A stretch of 64,000 nt of DNA from Pseudomonas sp. UBA1879. GTDB taxonomy: Bacteria; Pseudomonadota; Gammaproteobacteria; Pseudomonadales; Pseudomonadaceae. The notes beneath the pieces were generated by a model. It searched no databases and was not told where the DNA came from. It was given only the letters and a program-made list of their open reading frames with translations. Position numbers and translations under genes: made by a program. The stretch covers positions 248,001 to 312,000 of the forward strand of contig NZ_DDHJ01000014.1 in NCBI RefSeq assembly GCF_002338065.1, given 5' to 3'. Below are positions 8,970 to 19,305 of this stretch, piece by piece (position 1 is the first letter of the stretch; the number at the start of each line of letters is the position of its first letter).

Positions 8970-10250
8970 GTGACCAGAGCGTTGTTTTCCTACCGGACTC
9001 TGTTGTTCATCCTGCTATTTCTGAACTCGGCGTGCCTGTTCTTGACCGACAATAAAAAGGCCGGGCTGCCCTACCTGCGCGAGTTGTTCATCATCGCCGT
9101 GGTGGTCTCGGCGTTGGGATTGCTGTTGGTCTGGAGGCGTGCGCATCAGTCACGAGCAGCGCTATGGATCGTGAGCTTTGGCCTGCTGTTGCCATTACTG
9201 TCGGCCCTGCTGGCCAACGCCAAATTCGGTCAGCCCCTGTTGTACGGTCTGCTCGAAGAACGTCGCAGCTTTCTGTACTTGTTGTTCTTCCCGGCGTTGT
9301 TCCTGATGATGAAGGCGCGACCGACCCAAGACGAACTGGAACGGTTTTTTCTGACTTCGGGCCTGGCCTGCGTTTTGGTTGGCTACCTCTACTACTTCGG
9401 CGTGCTGGCGGAAAACAACGACGTGGCGTTCAACGTCGACGACAAGGACTACGGCCTCAACCCCCTTCGTCCCAATCGCTTCAGCATCGGCGCAGCCTAT
9501 GTCAGCGTCTGTGCCTACATGCTGATGTACCGAATCCGACGCGCCTATTCGCTGGGGTCGGTCTTGCTGCTGTTGCTGTTCGCGTCCTATCTGTGGCTGG
9601 TGCTGCAGACCCGCAACACCATGTTGATGTGGGTACTGGGCGGCATCTGGATCTTTCGGGCGCGGTGGGGCGTGTTGCTGAAAACCGGCGTAGCGGTGAT
9701 CGGGATTGTGTTGGTGGCGTACTTCATCGCGCCGGATTTCTTCGAGAACCAGTACCAGCAATTCAACGCACTCATCGGTGAGGCCACCACCGAAGGCGGT
9801 GTGCGAGTGACGACCTCGGACATTGTCTTGCGGGAAGTGCCGGCGAATTATTACGTCGGCATGGGGGCGTTGTCGTTGCAATGGCAGAACGGCTTCGCGC
9901 GGCTATACAACGCCTACTTTTACCTCTCGGATGTCGGACTGTTGGGGGTGTTTTACCGCTTCGGTTTCCTCACACCGCTGATCGCCGGCTTTTACTATTT
10001 CGGTTACTGGCGAATCATGCGCACGTGCCGCCGCAAAGGGGATCTGCTCAGTGGTCTTCAGTTGGACTTCACGCTTAACGCGTTCAACTTTTTTCTGTCG
10101 ACCTCAATCATGTACGGCGGCGATCTGACAGGACTGGCCCTCGCGGCGTTCGTGTATTTCGCGCGAGCGTCAGCATCAAGTCGACCGTCGAGATCGTACA
10201 CGCTGATCCCGGATCCTCCGTTGCGGTCTCCGATCCAGCCGCAGCGCTGA
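8970..10250 (+). CDS. Wzy-type polymerase / O-antigen ligase-like membrane protein
   Basis: A 426-residue protein with about ten to twelve membrane helices and one larger periplasmic loop near residues 245-300, the layout of Wzy polymerases and WaaL-like proteins. These are too divergent for a firm motif call. The assignment rests on topology and on position among flippase, kinase and export genes. The start is GTG with GAAGG nine bases upstream. Its stop codon lies one base from the stop codon of the convergent GH5 gene, with no terminator hairpin between them. Confidence 0.75.
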   Translation: MTRALFSYRTLLFILLFLNSACLFLTDNKKAGLPYLRELFIIAVVVSALGLLLVWRRAHQSRAALWIVSFGLLLPLLSALLANAKFGQPLLYGLLEERRSFLYLLFFPALFLMMKARPTQDELERFFLTSGLACVLVGYLYYFGVLAENNDVAFNVDDKDYGLNPLRPNRFSIGAAYVSVCAYMLMYRIRRAYSLGSVLLLLLFASYLWLVLQTRNTMLMWVLGGIWIFRARWGVLLKTGVAVIGIVLVAYFIAPDFFENQYQQFNALIGEATTEGGVRVTTSDIVLREVPANYYVGMGALSLQWQNGFARLYNAYFYLSDVGLLGVFYRFGFLTPLIAGFYYFGYWRIMRTCRRKGDLLSGLQLDFTLNAFNFFLSTSIMYGGDLTGLALAAFVYFARASASSRPSRSYTLIPDPPLRSPIQPQR

Positions 10251-10251
10251 C

Positions 10252-11313
10252 TCAGCGGCGAGTAGCGCCCGGGCCGTATTGCGTGCATTTGGAGGCTTCA
10301 AGGTATTTCACTAATACCTGCCATTGCGGCCGGTCTTGGCCGTTGACCGGTTCCAGATTCATCGGCTCGGGGCCCCAGCTTTCGCCGGAGGTCCAGTAGG
10401 CAAGGGGCACGCAATACGCCTGCAAATACGTGAGCAGTCGATCCGCGGCGATCGCCCACCGGGGATCGTCATCCGGAAACCCCATCTCACCGATCTGCCC
10501 ACGCCGACCGTTTTTTTGCAGCCACTGAATGAAAGGCTTGGCGCGATTCACGCCGATATCGGGATCAATGGGCCGATTTCTCGCGTCCTTGTAGGTGCCG
10601 CTTCCATTGCTGTCCAGGTAGAGATGCGCGGAAAACACCAGGTTATTCGCCGGGTCTTTCAGCGCCAGCAAGGCGTCGTTGTTCTGAGGCCAACGGGCGG
10701 CGCTGGACCAGTCTCGTCCCTCGACAATGATCAGGTGCTTGCGATCCACCTGGCGAATCCCGTCGATACCGGCTTGCGCGGCCTGAGGCCAAATGGCATC
10801 GGAATCGTCATGGGGTTCGTTCATCAAGTCATACGCGTAGAGCGCCGGCGCCTCATGCCAACGCTCGGCAATGCGCTGCATCAACTGACGGTAATGATCC
10901 ACGCTCACATTGGCGCTGCCGATCACCTGCTGTCGATACCGAGCATAGTTATGCACATCGATGATCACGCCGATGCCTTGCTGGTTCGCTTGCACGAGCA
11001 TCTTGTCTATCAACCCGGCATACGTGGCATCCAGCCCATCGCCTAACACCGGCTGTAATCGCTCCCACTTCACTGGAAAGCGCACGGTGCGTATGCCCTT
11101 GGCTTTCCAGCGAGCGAAGTAGTCCTCGCTGGGGAAGAAGTAGTCCGTCCCGTGTTCACCCGGAAACTTGCCTTCCGACGACTCGGCCCCCGAGACGTTG
11201 ATCAACACCATGGGCAAGGTTGTCGCCTGGGCGGGGATGCACAGTCCCTGAAGGACCGTCAGCGTCAGGCCGGCCAACACCGACTGGCGCAACCACCTCA
11301 TAGCGCGACTCAT
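10252..11313 (-). CDS. Secreted GH5-family glycanase
   Basis: A 353-residue precursor with an N-terminal signal peptide (MSRAMRWLRQ... to AQA) and a TIM-barrel cellulase (GH5) domain. The predicted acid/base glutamate is in DLMNEP (about E166) and the nucleophile in QIGEMGFP (about E276). It is encoded against the EPS operon, convergent with the polymerase gene and divergent from the GT26 gene. By analogy with glycanases in other EPS loci (BcsZ, AlgL) it may trim or clear the polymer in the periplasm; that is inference. The frame extends upstream without signal-peptide character, and an ATG at 11301 is also possible. Confidence 0.85.
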   Translation of the reverse strand: MSRAMRWLRQSVLAGLTLTVLQGLCIPAQATTLPMVLINVSGAESSEGKFPGEHGTDYFFPSEDYFARWKAKGIRTVRFPVKWERLQPVLGDGLDATYAGLIDKMLVQANQQGIGVIIDVHNYARYRQQVIGSANVSVDHYRQLMQRIAERWHEAPALYAYDLMNEPHDDSDAIWPQAAQAGIDGIRQVDRKHLIIVEGRDWSSAARWPQNNDALLALKDPANNLVFSAHLYLDSNGSGTYKDARNRPIDPDIGVNRAKPFIQWLQKNGRRGQIGEMGFPDDDPRWAIAADRLLTYLQAYCVPLAYWTSGESWGPEPMNLEPVNGQDRPQWQVLVKYLEASKCTQYGPGATRR

Positions 11314-11513
11314 CCTCACTGTTTTTTCACCGCGGACATTTCCCGGACGGAATTCGTGTTGTTCAGGCAGCGCGCGGCTTTGCCGTGCCTGCTTGTTTCG
11401 TCGCTCCCGATGTTTGCCGCTGGTACCCGAGAGGGTCGCACACGCCAGATTCGCGCTGATGCTCAGTGTGAGTCGGCACTGCACGCGATTATTCATTAGC
11501 AGGAGCCCGCCCT

Positions 11514-12245
11514 ATGAAAGTGTTTGGAATCGACTTCTATCGTGGACGACAACGTGAGCTCATTGACGAGCTGATCACGCTCACGGACGCACCTTTCAAA
11601 TATCTGGTGACCGCCAACGTCAATCACATCGTGTTGCTCGAGCATGATGAGCAATTGCGCGAGGCCTATCGGCATGCGGGGCATCGGCTGTGCGACAGCC
11701 GGGTCCTGTATCCCGTGCTTCAGCGGCTGAACGCGGGGATTGCCGAGCCCATCCCCGGCAGCACACTGACGCGGGCGATGATGAACATCGCCCAGCTCAG
11801 GCAATGGGACGTCACCGTATTGGGCTGCGAGCGGGACGTCGTCACGACCCTCAAACGCAGCTACCCGTCCGTGACGTTCCACCACTACAACCCGCCCATG
11901 GGTTTCATCAAAGACCCGCAAGAGGTCGAGCGCTGCGTTGATTTCATTCAGCGACAGCGCTCGCGCATGACCGTGTTTTCCGTTGGCTCGCCTCGTCAGG
12001 AAGTGCTGGCCTGCGAGGTGTACAAACGTGGCGGCGCAAGGGGCATCGGCTTGTGCACGGGCGCTTCGTTGATGTTCCTGTCGGGCAAGGTAAGGCGGGC
12101 GCCGATGTGGGTGCAGCGTCTGTCACTGGAGTGGCTGCACCGGTTGTGCACCGAACCCACGCGCCTCGGCCGACGTTATGCATCGGATGCCTACCGCATC
12201 CTGCCGATCATCGCTCGGCAGTTCCGTAATCGATCAGGTACCTGA
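11514..12245 (+). CDS. WecG/TagA/CpsF family glycosyltransferase (GT26)
   Basis: A 243-residue cytoplasmic or peripheral transferase with the full GT26 pattern: TANVNHIVLLEHDEQL near the N-terminus, SVGSPRQEVLACE, the LCTGASLMFLSGKVRRAPMW block and the C-terminal LEWLHRLCTEPTRLGRRY. Relatives include WecG, TagA and GumM, which add the second or later sugar to a lipid-linked intermediate. GCAGGAG precedes the ATG. It is separated from the main EPS operon by the reverse-strand GH5 gene and starts from a 200-base divergent promoter region shared with it. Confidence 0.92.
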   Translation: MKVFGIDFYRGRQRELIDELITLTDAPFKYLVTANVNHIVLLEHDEQLREAYRHAGHRLCDSRVLYPVLQRLNAGIAEPIPGSTLTRAMMNIAQLRQWDVTVLGCERDVVTTLKRSYPSVTFHHYNPPMGFIKDPQEVERCVDFIQRQRSRMTVFSVGSPRQEVLACEVYKRGGARGIGLCTGASLMFLSGKVRRAPMWVQRLSLEWLHRLCTEPTRLGRRYASDAYRILPIIARQFRNRSGT

Positions 12246-12307
12246 TCCCGTCCAGATGCGCCGCGCCTGAGGCGGCATTCCCACAGTTTTTCACCTGCAT
12301 TCCGAAA

Positions 12308-12340
12308 AACCTCGGCCGATGTGTATCGACCGAGGTTTTT
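12308..12340 (+). terminator. Terminator after the GT26 gene (probably bidirectional)
   Basis: AACCTCGG pairs with CCGAGGTT around a partly paired loop and is followed by TTTTT. A run of A on the 5' side gives the same structure in the other direction, so it can also stop the convergent acyltransferase transcript. Confidence 0.85.
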
Positions 12341-12346
12341 TGCATT

Positions 12347-13462
12347 TCACGCCGTGCCTTTTCCCATCCCCGCCCAATACGCTTTCAGGCCGCTGAACGA
12401 ATGGGTGATGTGCGCAGCGAGCGCGTGACGCCTGGTCATCGCCGGTTTCTCGATGAAATGCCAGGAGAACACCGCAGCCGCCAGCACAATCGGGAACGCA
12501 ACAAGCATCATCGTCACCGGACCGATGCCCTTGAACTGATGCGCGAGGATTTCCTGCACCGGGAACGCATAAATGTAGACGCCATACGAGTAATCACCTA
12601 ACCGGTTATAGCGATCGACCAATGGGTGCGTTGCGAAGCCGAGGTAGAAAATCAGGTAGGTCCACGCCAACACGAAACACTCAAAAAAATACGGCGTTTG
12701 ATACGACCCGGCCGCCAGCGCGGCCATCGGCAAAAACCAGAGGAAACGGTGCTGGATATGCTGCCGATAGCGGTACAGCGACATGCCCAACACGAACGGA
12801 AAACCCCATGTGAAGAAGTACTGCAAACGGTGCAGATCCGCGAGCAGCGTGGTGTTGGCCGACAGCACTTTGAACGTCACGTAGGCAACGCCGTACACCA
12901 ACAGAAACGTGGCGAAGCGACGGTTGTTCCCGTAGCAGGAGAAGATCCCCAGTCCGCCTACCAGCACGTAGAGCATCACCTCATAAAAGAGGGTCCATAA
13001 CGAGCCGTTGATGCCTGGCCAGGGATTGTCCTCGAACAGCCCCGGCAGTTGGAATTGCATGCTGAACAGCGTCAGGTTGTGGCTCAGGTAGCCATAAGTA
13101 GCCCCCGAGCGGAGATATTCCGGCGTGCTGAGTGTCGTAAAGATCGGCCCAATCAGAAACACGCTCAACAGCAATACCAGTGTCAGGCCCGGGTAAATGC
13201 GCAGGCATCGGGCAGCGACAAAATCAATCAGGCCGGGTGCGCGGTCACGGCTCAGCGAAATGAAAAAACCTGACACGCAGAAGAAGGTGATGACAGCCAG
13301 CTCGCCCAGCGAGAGGCCCAACCACCCAGACAGGGGCTCTACCGCCGTGCTGCCTTGGGACAACGGGTAGCTGTGCGAAACCAACACGGCGGTGGCGGCG
13401 AGCATTCGGATCAGATTGAAATTGTTGTTTCGTCTGGACGCCAGATCACCCAATGTATTCAT
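12347..13462 (-). CDS. Membrane acyltransferase (acyltransferase 3 family)
   Basis: A 371-residue polytopic membrane protein of the OafA/acyltransferase 3 family. It has about ten helices, the N-terminal NNFNLIRMLAATAVLVSHSYPL block with the characteristic R and H residues, and FFCVSGFFISLSRDR. Such enzymes transfer acetyl or other acyl groups to extracellular carbohydrates. Its place at the end of the EPS locus suggests that it decorates the polymer. I chose the ATG at 13462 because GGAGG lies just upstream. It is transcribed toward the GT26 gene and shares the terminator at 12308-12340. Confidence 0.88.
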   Translation of the reverse strand: MNTLGDLASRRNNNFNLIRMLAATAVLVSHSYPLSQGSTAVEPLSGWLGLSLGELAVITFFCVSGFFISLSRDRAPGLIDFVAARCLRIYPGLTLVLLLSVFLIGPIFTTLSTPEYLRSGATYGYLSHNLTLFSMQFQLPGLFEDNPWPGINGSLWTLFYEVMLYVLVGGLGIFSCYGNNRRFATFLLVYGVAYVTFKVLSANTTLLADLHRLQYFFTWGFPFVLGMSLYRYRQHIQHRFLWFLPMAALAAGSYQTPYFFECFVLAWTYLIFYLGFATHPLVDRYNRLGDYSYGVYIYAFPVQEILAHQFKGIGPVTMMLVAFPIVLAAAVFSWHFIEKPAMTRRHALAAHITHSFSGLKAYWAGMGKGTA

Positions 13463-13828
13463 ACCGCCTCCGCCCGTCACGCGAGCAACCACACGAGATC
13501 CATCTGTTTCGTATCCGGCGCCGGGATAGGCGATGGACTTAATGAGTGGGAGCCGGCTTGGCGAAAGCGGTGAATCTCAGGGTAGACGGGTAGTCGCCGG
13601 GCGTGTTCGCCAGCAAGCCAGTTCCCGCACTGACGCTTTTCGGACTGGCCATAGGCGTATCCCACGCTGGAACGATACGCCGACCGTGCACGGCGTCTAA
13701 TTGCCATCACTAATCGGCCCGTGAATAACCCGGTTGCCAAAAAATTGACCTAACTGACGGCGCGATAGATTCCTCTGCACTGAGCGCCGGTTTCAGCCGT
13801 TTCCACGGCGTTAACCCTGGAAGTGAAC
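13463..13828. other. Divergent intergenic region with a REP pair
   Basis: The 366 bases between the acyltransferase gene and the GH63-like gene contain one REP-type inverted pair (13546-13630) and AT-richer DNA (13690-13760) that probably carries the promoter of the downstream gene. I see no open frame worth supporting. Confidence 0.6.
13546..13630. repeat. REP inverted pair
   Basis: GTGGGAGCCGGCTTGGCGAAAGCGG at the left is matched by an inverted, slightly damaged copy (TTCGCCAGCAAGCCAGTTCCCGC) about 35 bases later. Same family as 22953-23041. Confidence 0.75.
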
Positions 13829-16471
<2,643 letters not shown>

Positions 16472-16539
16472 ACTCGCCGACTTATTTAGCGGGGCACGCT
16501 GTATCAGGACAAGGACGGGGTTAAAGGAGCGGTAACCGG

Positions 16540-17727
16540 ATGTCGTTTCGTAAATACCAGAAAGTGCTGGCCATCCCTCGGGTGCTGCCAGCGACGCTGT
16601 TCATGTTCGTGGCGGGACTGCCGCTGACGATCATGACCCTCACCCTCAGCTTGCATGTGCTGAATGAAATGGGGCGCAGTTATTTCGATGCCGGGGTGGT
16701 CGCGACTGCCACGGCGTTGGGGTTTGCCGTGGGCTCGCCGTTGTTGGGGCGCATGATGGATCGTCATGGCCTGCGCCCGGTGGTCGCGATCTGTGGAACG
16801 TTGTCGACGCTGGCATGGGTTCTGCTGCCGTTGGTCAATTACGCGCTGTTCGTGGCACTGGCCTTTGCGGCCGGGGTGTTCACCATCCCGACAGGCTCCC
16901 TGTCCCGGCAATTCGTCGCCAGCCTGGTGCCGGAAGATCAGCGTCGCCCGGCCTATTCGCTGAATACCATGCTCATGGAACTCTCTTTCGTGATCACGCC
17001 TGCGGTGGGCATTCTGCTGATCACCACCTATTCCGCTACGGCGACGCTGGTGGGCATCGGTGTGTGGCGCGCCTTTTCCTACATCGCGCTCTACGTGCTG
17101 AACTGGCCGATGCGCAACGTCGACGAAGTCGCTCGCGACCAAGATGCCGTCCAGCTTAAATGGCGGGAGTGGCTGAGTCTCCGGCTGGTCGGTGTATTGC
17201 TGGTCAGTGCTGGAGCGCTGTTCGTGCTGTTTGGCACTGAGCTGGCACTGATTGCGGTATTGCGAGAAAACGGCGAAATCGCGTTCACGGGTTATGTCAT
17301 CGCCGCGATGTCTGTCGCTTCGATCGCGGGCGGCTACGTCCACGGCATCGTTCACCGATCCTGGTCACTCATGCGGCTGGCCGTGACCATGAGCCTTTTA
17401 CTGCTGCCGGTGGCGTTTTTCGATCAGGTTTGGTGGGGGCTGTTACTGGCGTTGTTGCCGACCAACCTGCTGTGCACGCCGACATTGGCCGCTAGTTCAG
17501 AGGCCGTGGCAGAGCTTGCCCCAGCCAGTGTGCGAGGCCAGGTGATAGGGTTGCAGGACTCGGCAAACAGGTTGGGTCAAACACTGTCCATGCCTCTGGT
17601 TGGATACGCCATCGACACGTTATCGCCTGCCACGGGGTTCGTTGCGGCCGCCTGCGGAGGTCTGGTTTTGATCGGAATGGCAGCGCTTTGCAATCTGCGG
17701 ATATCAGCACCGCCTCAGCGCGCTTAG
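16540..17727 (+). CDS. MFS transporter
   Basis: A 395-residue protein with 12 predicted membrane helices and the MFS loop 2-3 signature GSPLLGRMMDRHGLRP. AAGGAG lies well placed before the ATG. It follows the GH63-like glycosidase on the same strand. Whether it moves a sugar, a drug or another solute cannot be told from sequence, though the neighbourhood argues for a carbohydrate-related compound or an efflux role. Confidence 0.88.
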   Translation: MSFRKYQKVLAIPRVLPATLFMFVAGLPLTIMTLTLSLHVLNEMGRSYFDAGVVATATALGFAVGSPLLGRMMDRHGLRPVVAICGTLSTLAWVLLPLVNYALFVALAFAAGVFTIPTGSLSRQFVASLVPEDQRRPAYSLNTMLMELSFVITPAVGILLITTYSATATLVGIGVWRAFSYIALYVLNWPMRNVDEVARDQDAVQLKWREWLSLRLVGVLLVSAGALFVLFGTELALIAVLRENGEIAFTGYVIAAMSVASIAGGYVHGIVHRSWSLMRLAVTMSLLLLPVAFFDQVWWGLLLALLPTNLLCTPTLAASSEAVAELAPASVRGQVIGLQDSANRLGQTLSMPLVGYAIDTLSPATGFVAAACGGLVLIGMAALCNLRISAPPQRA

Positions 17728-17899
17728 AAACGACATCGGTCTTGGCGGGGAAGGCTCAAGACCGGTGTTTTCAAGCGTCTGCACTGCCTGTCATAAAAAC
17801 TTATGCACGTTTTTGGTCCAATCATCGCGACCGGAAATAAGCAATAAAATCAGATATTTACGGTCGATTATCAGGAATCTCACACATTCGGTGCACAGG

Positions 17900-17908
17900 T
17901 TATCCACA
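17900..17908 (+). promoter_or_regulatory. Perfect DnaA box (TTATCCACA)
   Basis: Exact match to the consensus DnaA box in the AT-rich 183-base gap between the MFS gene and the plsC stop codon. A related TTATGCACG lies about 100 bases to the left. It is one of six exact copies in the window. Confidence 0.5.
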
Positions 17909-17910
17909 AT

Positions 17911-18681
17911 TCACGCCGGTGATTTTTCCGGTGTGGGCGCAGGCATGACCGGGGAGCCCATTGCCCGCTGCGTGGCCTCGTTCCAGGCGGAAACCCGGTC
18001 ATTCAGCGCGGCAATCGCACGAGGGCCAATGCCTTCGGCATACATGGGCTCACCGATGACCACTTCGATGGTCCCTGGCTTTTTGCCCCAGCCTTCTTTC
18101 GGCCAGTACCGGCCCGCGTTATGGGCGACGGGCAGCACCGGCAACTCCGCGTTCACGGCCATGGCCGAGCCACTGCGCGAGAACTTGCCGATTTGCCCAT
18201 AAGGCACCCGCGTCCCTTCCGGGAAGATCAACACCCACACGCCGTCCTTGAGCAGCTCGTCGCCTTTCTTGGCCACCACCTTCAGCGCAGCCTTGGGGTT
18301 GTTGCGATCGATGGCAATGGGACGAAGCATCGCCATTGCCCAACCGAAGAACGGCACGTAGAGCAGTTCGCGCTTGAGGACCTGACTCAACGGCTGGAAA
18401 TGCGCGGACAGGAAGAACGTTTCCCACGTGCTCTGGTGATTGGAGACGATCACGCATGGCGTCTTTGGCACGTTTTCCTGGCCAGTGACGTTGACTTTGA
18501 TGTTAAGGAACACCTTCGTCAGCCAGACCGCACAGCGACACCAATACACGTTGATGAAGCGATAACGCGCGCGGAAAGGCAGGAAGGGCGCAACGAAGAA
18601 ACTCAGCGAACACCACAGCAGGGCAGTGGTGCCCAGCAGCAGGTAAAAGACAAAGATCCTGATGGCCTGCACTGTCGACAT
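17911..18681 (-). CDS. plsC: 1-acyl-sn-glycerol-3-phosphate acyltransferase (PlsC/HdtS family)
   Basis: A 256-residue membrane acyltransferase that makes phosphatidic acid from lysophosphatidic acid. An N-terminal hydrophobic segment is followed by the HX4D-like motif NHQSTWE (Glu replaces Asp) and the substrate motif FPEGTRVPYGQ. By order (next to gmhB and glyS) it corresponds to P. aeruginosa PA0005 (lptA) and P. fluorescens F113 hdtS. HdtS was also reported to support acyl-homoserine lactone formation. It begins 56 bases after gmhB and is probably cotranscribed with glyQ-glyS-gmhB. Confidence 0.92.
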   Translation of the reverse strand: MSTVQAIRIFVFYLLLGTTALLWCSLSFFVAPFLPFRARYRFINVYWCRCAVWLTKVFLNIKVNVTGQENVPKTPCVIVSNHQSTWETFFLSAHFQPLSQVLKRELLYVPFFGWAMAMLRPIAIDRNNPKAALKVVAKKGDELLKDGVWVLIFPEGTRVPYGQIGKFSRSGSAMAVNAELPVLPVAHNAGRYWPKEGWGKKPGTIEVVIGEPMYAEGIGPRAIAALNDRVSAWNEATQRAMGSPVMPAPTPEKSPA

Positions 18682-18737
18682 AGCTGCTTTTACCGTTACG
18701 GGCAGTGCCCGGATTGAGCGTGTCGTTGAACGACCGG

Positions 18738-19289
18738 TCAGTCGTTCGTTGATGCGCTGTTGTGAATAAGTTCTGCGGCAACCGCCGCCAGATCGTCAAA
18801 AATCAACGTTCCTGCGGGCAACGGGTTGCTCTGCGTCTTGTGTCCTTTGCCCGTCATGACCAGAACAGGTTGAGAGTCGACGGCCACCGCCGCCTCCAGG
18901 TCACCCTTGCTGTCACCGACGAACCAGATTCCGCGAAGATCCACGGCGTAATGGCTGGCGATATTGCGCAGCATGCCCGGCTTGGGCTTGCGGCAATCGC
19001 ACCCGGCGTCCGGGCCATGGGGGCAATAAACGATCAGACCGACCTCACCGCCCTGCTCCGCCACCAGTTCGCGCAAACGCGCGTGCATGGCGTCCAGCGT
19101 GGCGAGATCGTAATAACCGCGAGCGATGCCGGACTGGTTGGTGGCAATTGCCACCGTCCAGCCGGCCTTGCTTAACTGCGCGATGGCCTCGATCGAGCCG
19201 GGAATCGGAATCCACTCCTGCACCGACTTGATGTAGGCGTCGGAGTCTTCGTTGATCACTCCGTCCCGATCGAGAATCAGCAGCTTCAA
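18738..19289 (-). CDS. gmhB: D-glycero-beta-D-manno-heptose 1,7-bisphosphate 7-phosphatase
   Basis: A 183-residue HAD-family phosphatase of the ADP-heptose pathway for the lipopolysaccharide inner core. Motifs are LDRDGVIN (nucleophile Asp), NQSGIARGYY, the zinc-binding CPHGPDAGCDCRKPKP loop and VGDSKGDLEAA. The family start MKLLILDRDG corresponds to a TTG codon at 19287-19289. A TGGAG eight bases upstream supports it, and the upstream glyS stop lies 16 bases away. Longer upstream frames run inside glyS and are not used. Confidence 0.93.
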   Translation of the reverse strand: MKLLILDRDGVINEDSDAYIKSVQEWIPIPGSIEAIAQLSKAGWTVAIATNQSGIARGYYDLATLDAMHARLRELVAEQGGEVGLIVYCPHGPDAGCDCRKPKPGMLRNIASHYAVDLRGIWFVGDSKGDLEAAVAVDSQPVLVMTGKGHKTQSNPLPAGTLIFDDLAAVAAELIHNSASTND

Positions 19290-19305
19290 ATCATGTACTC
19301 CAGCG

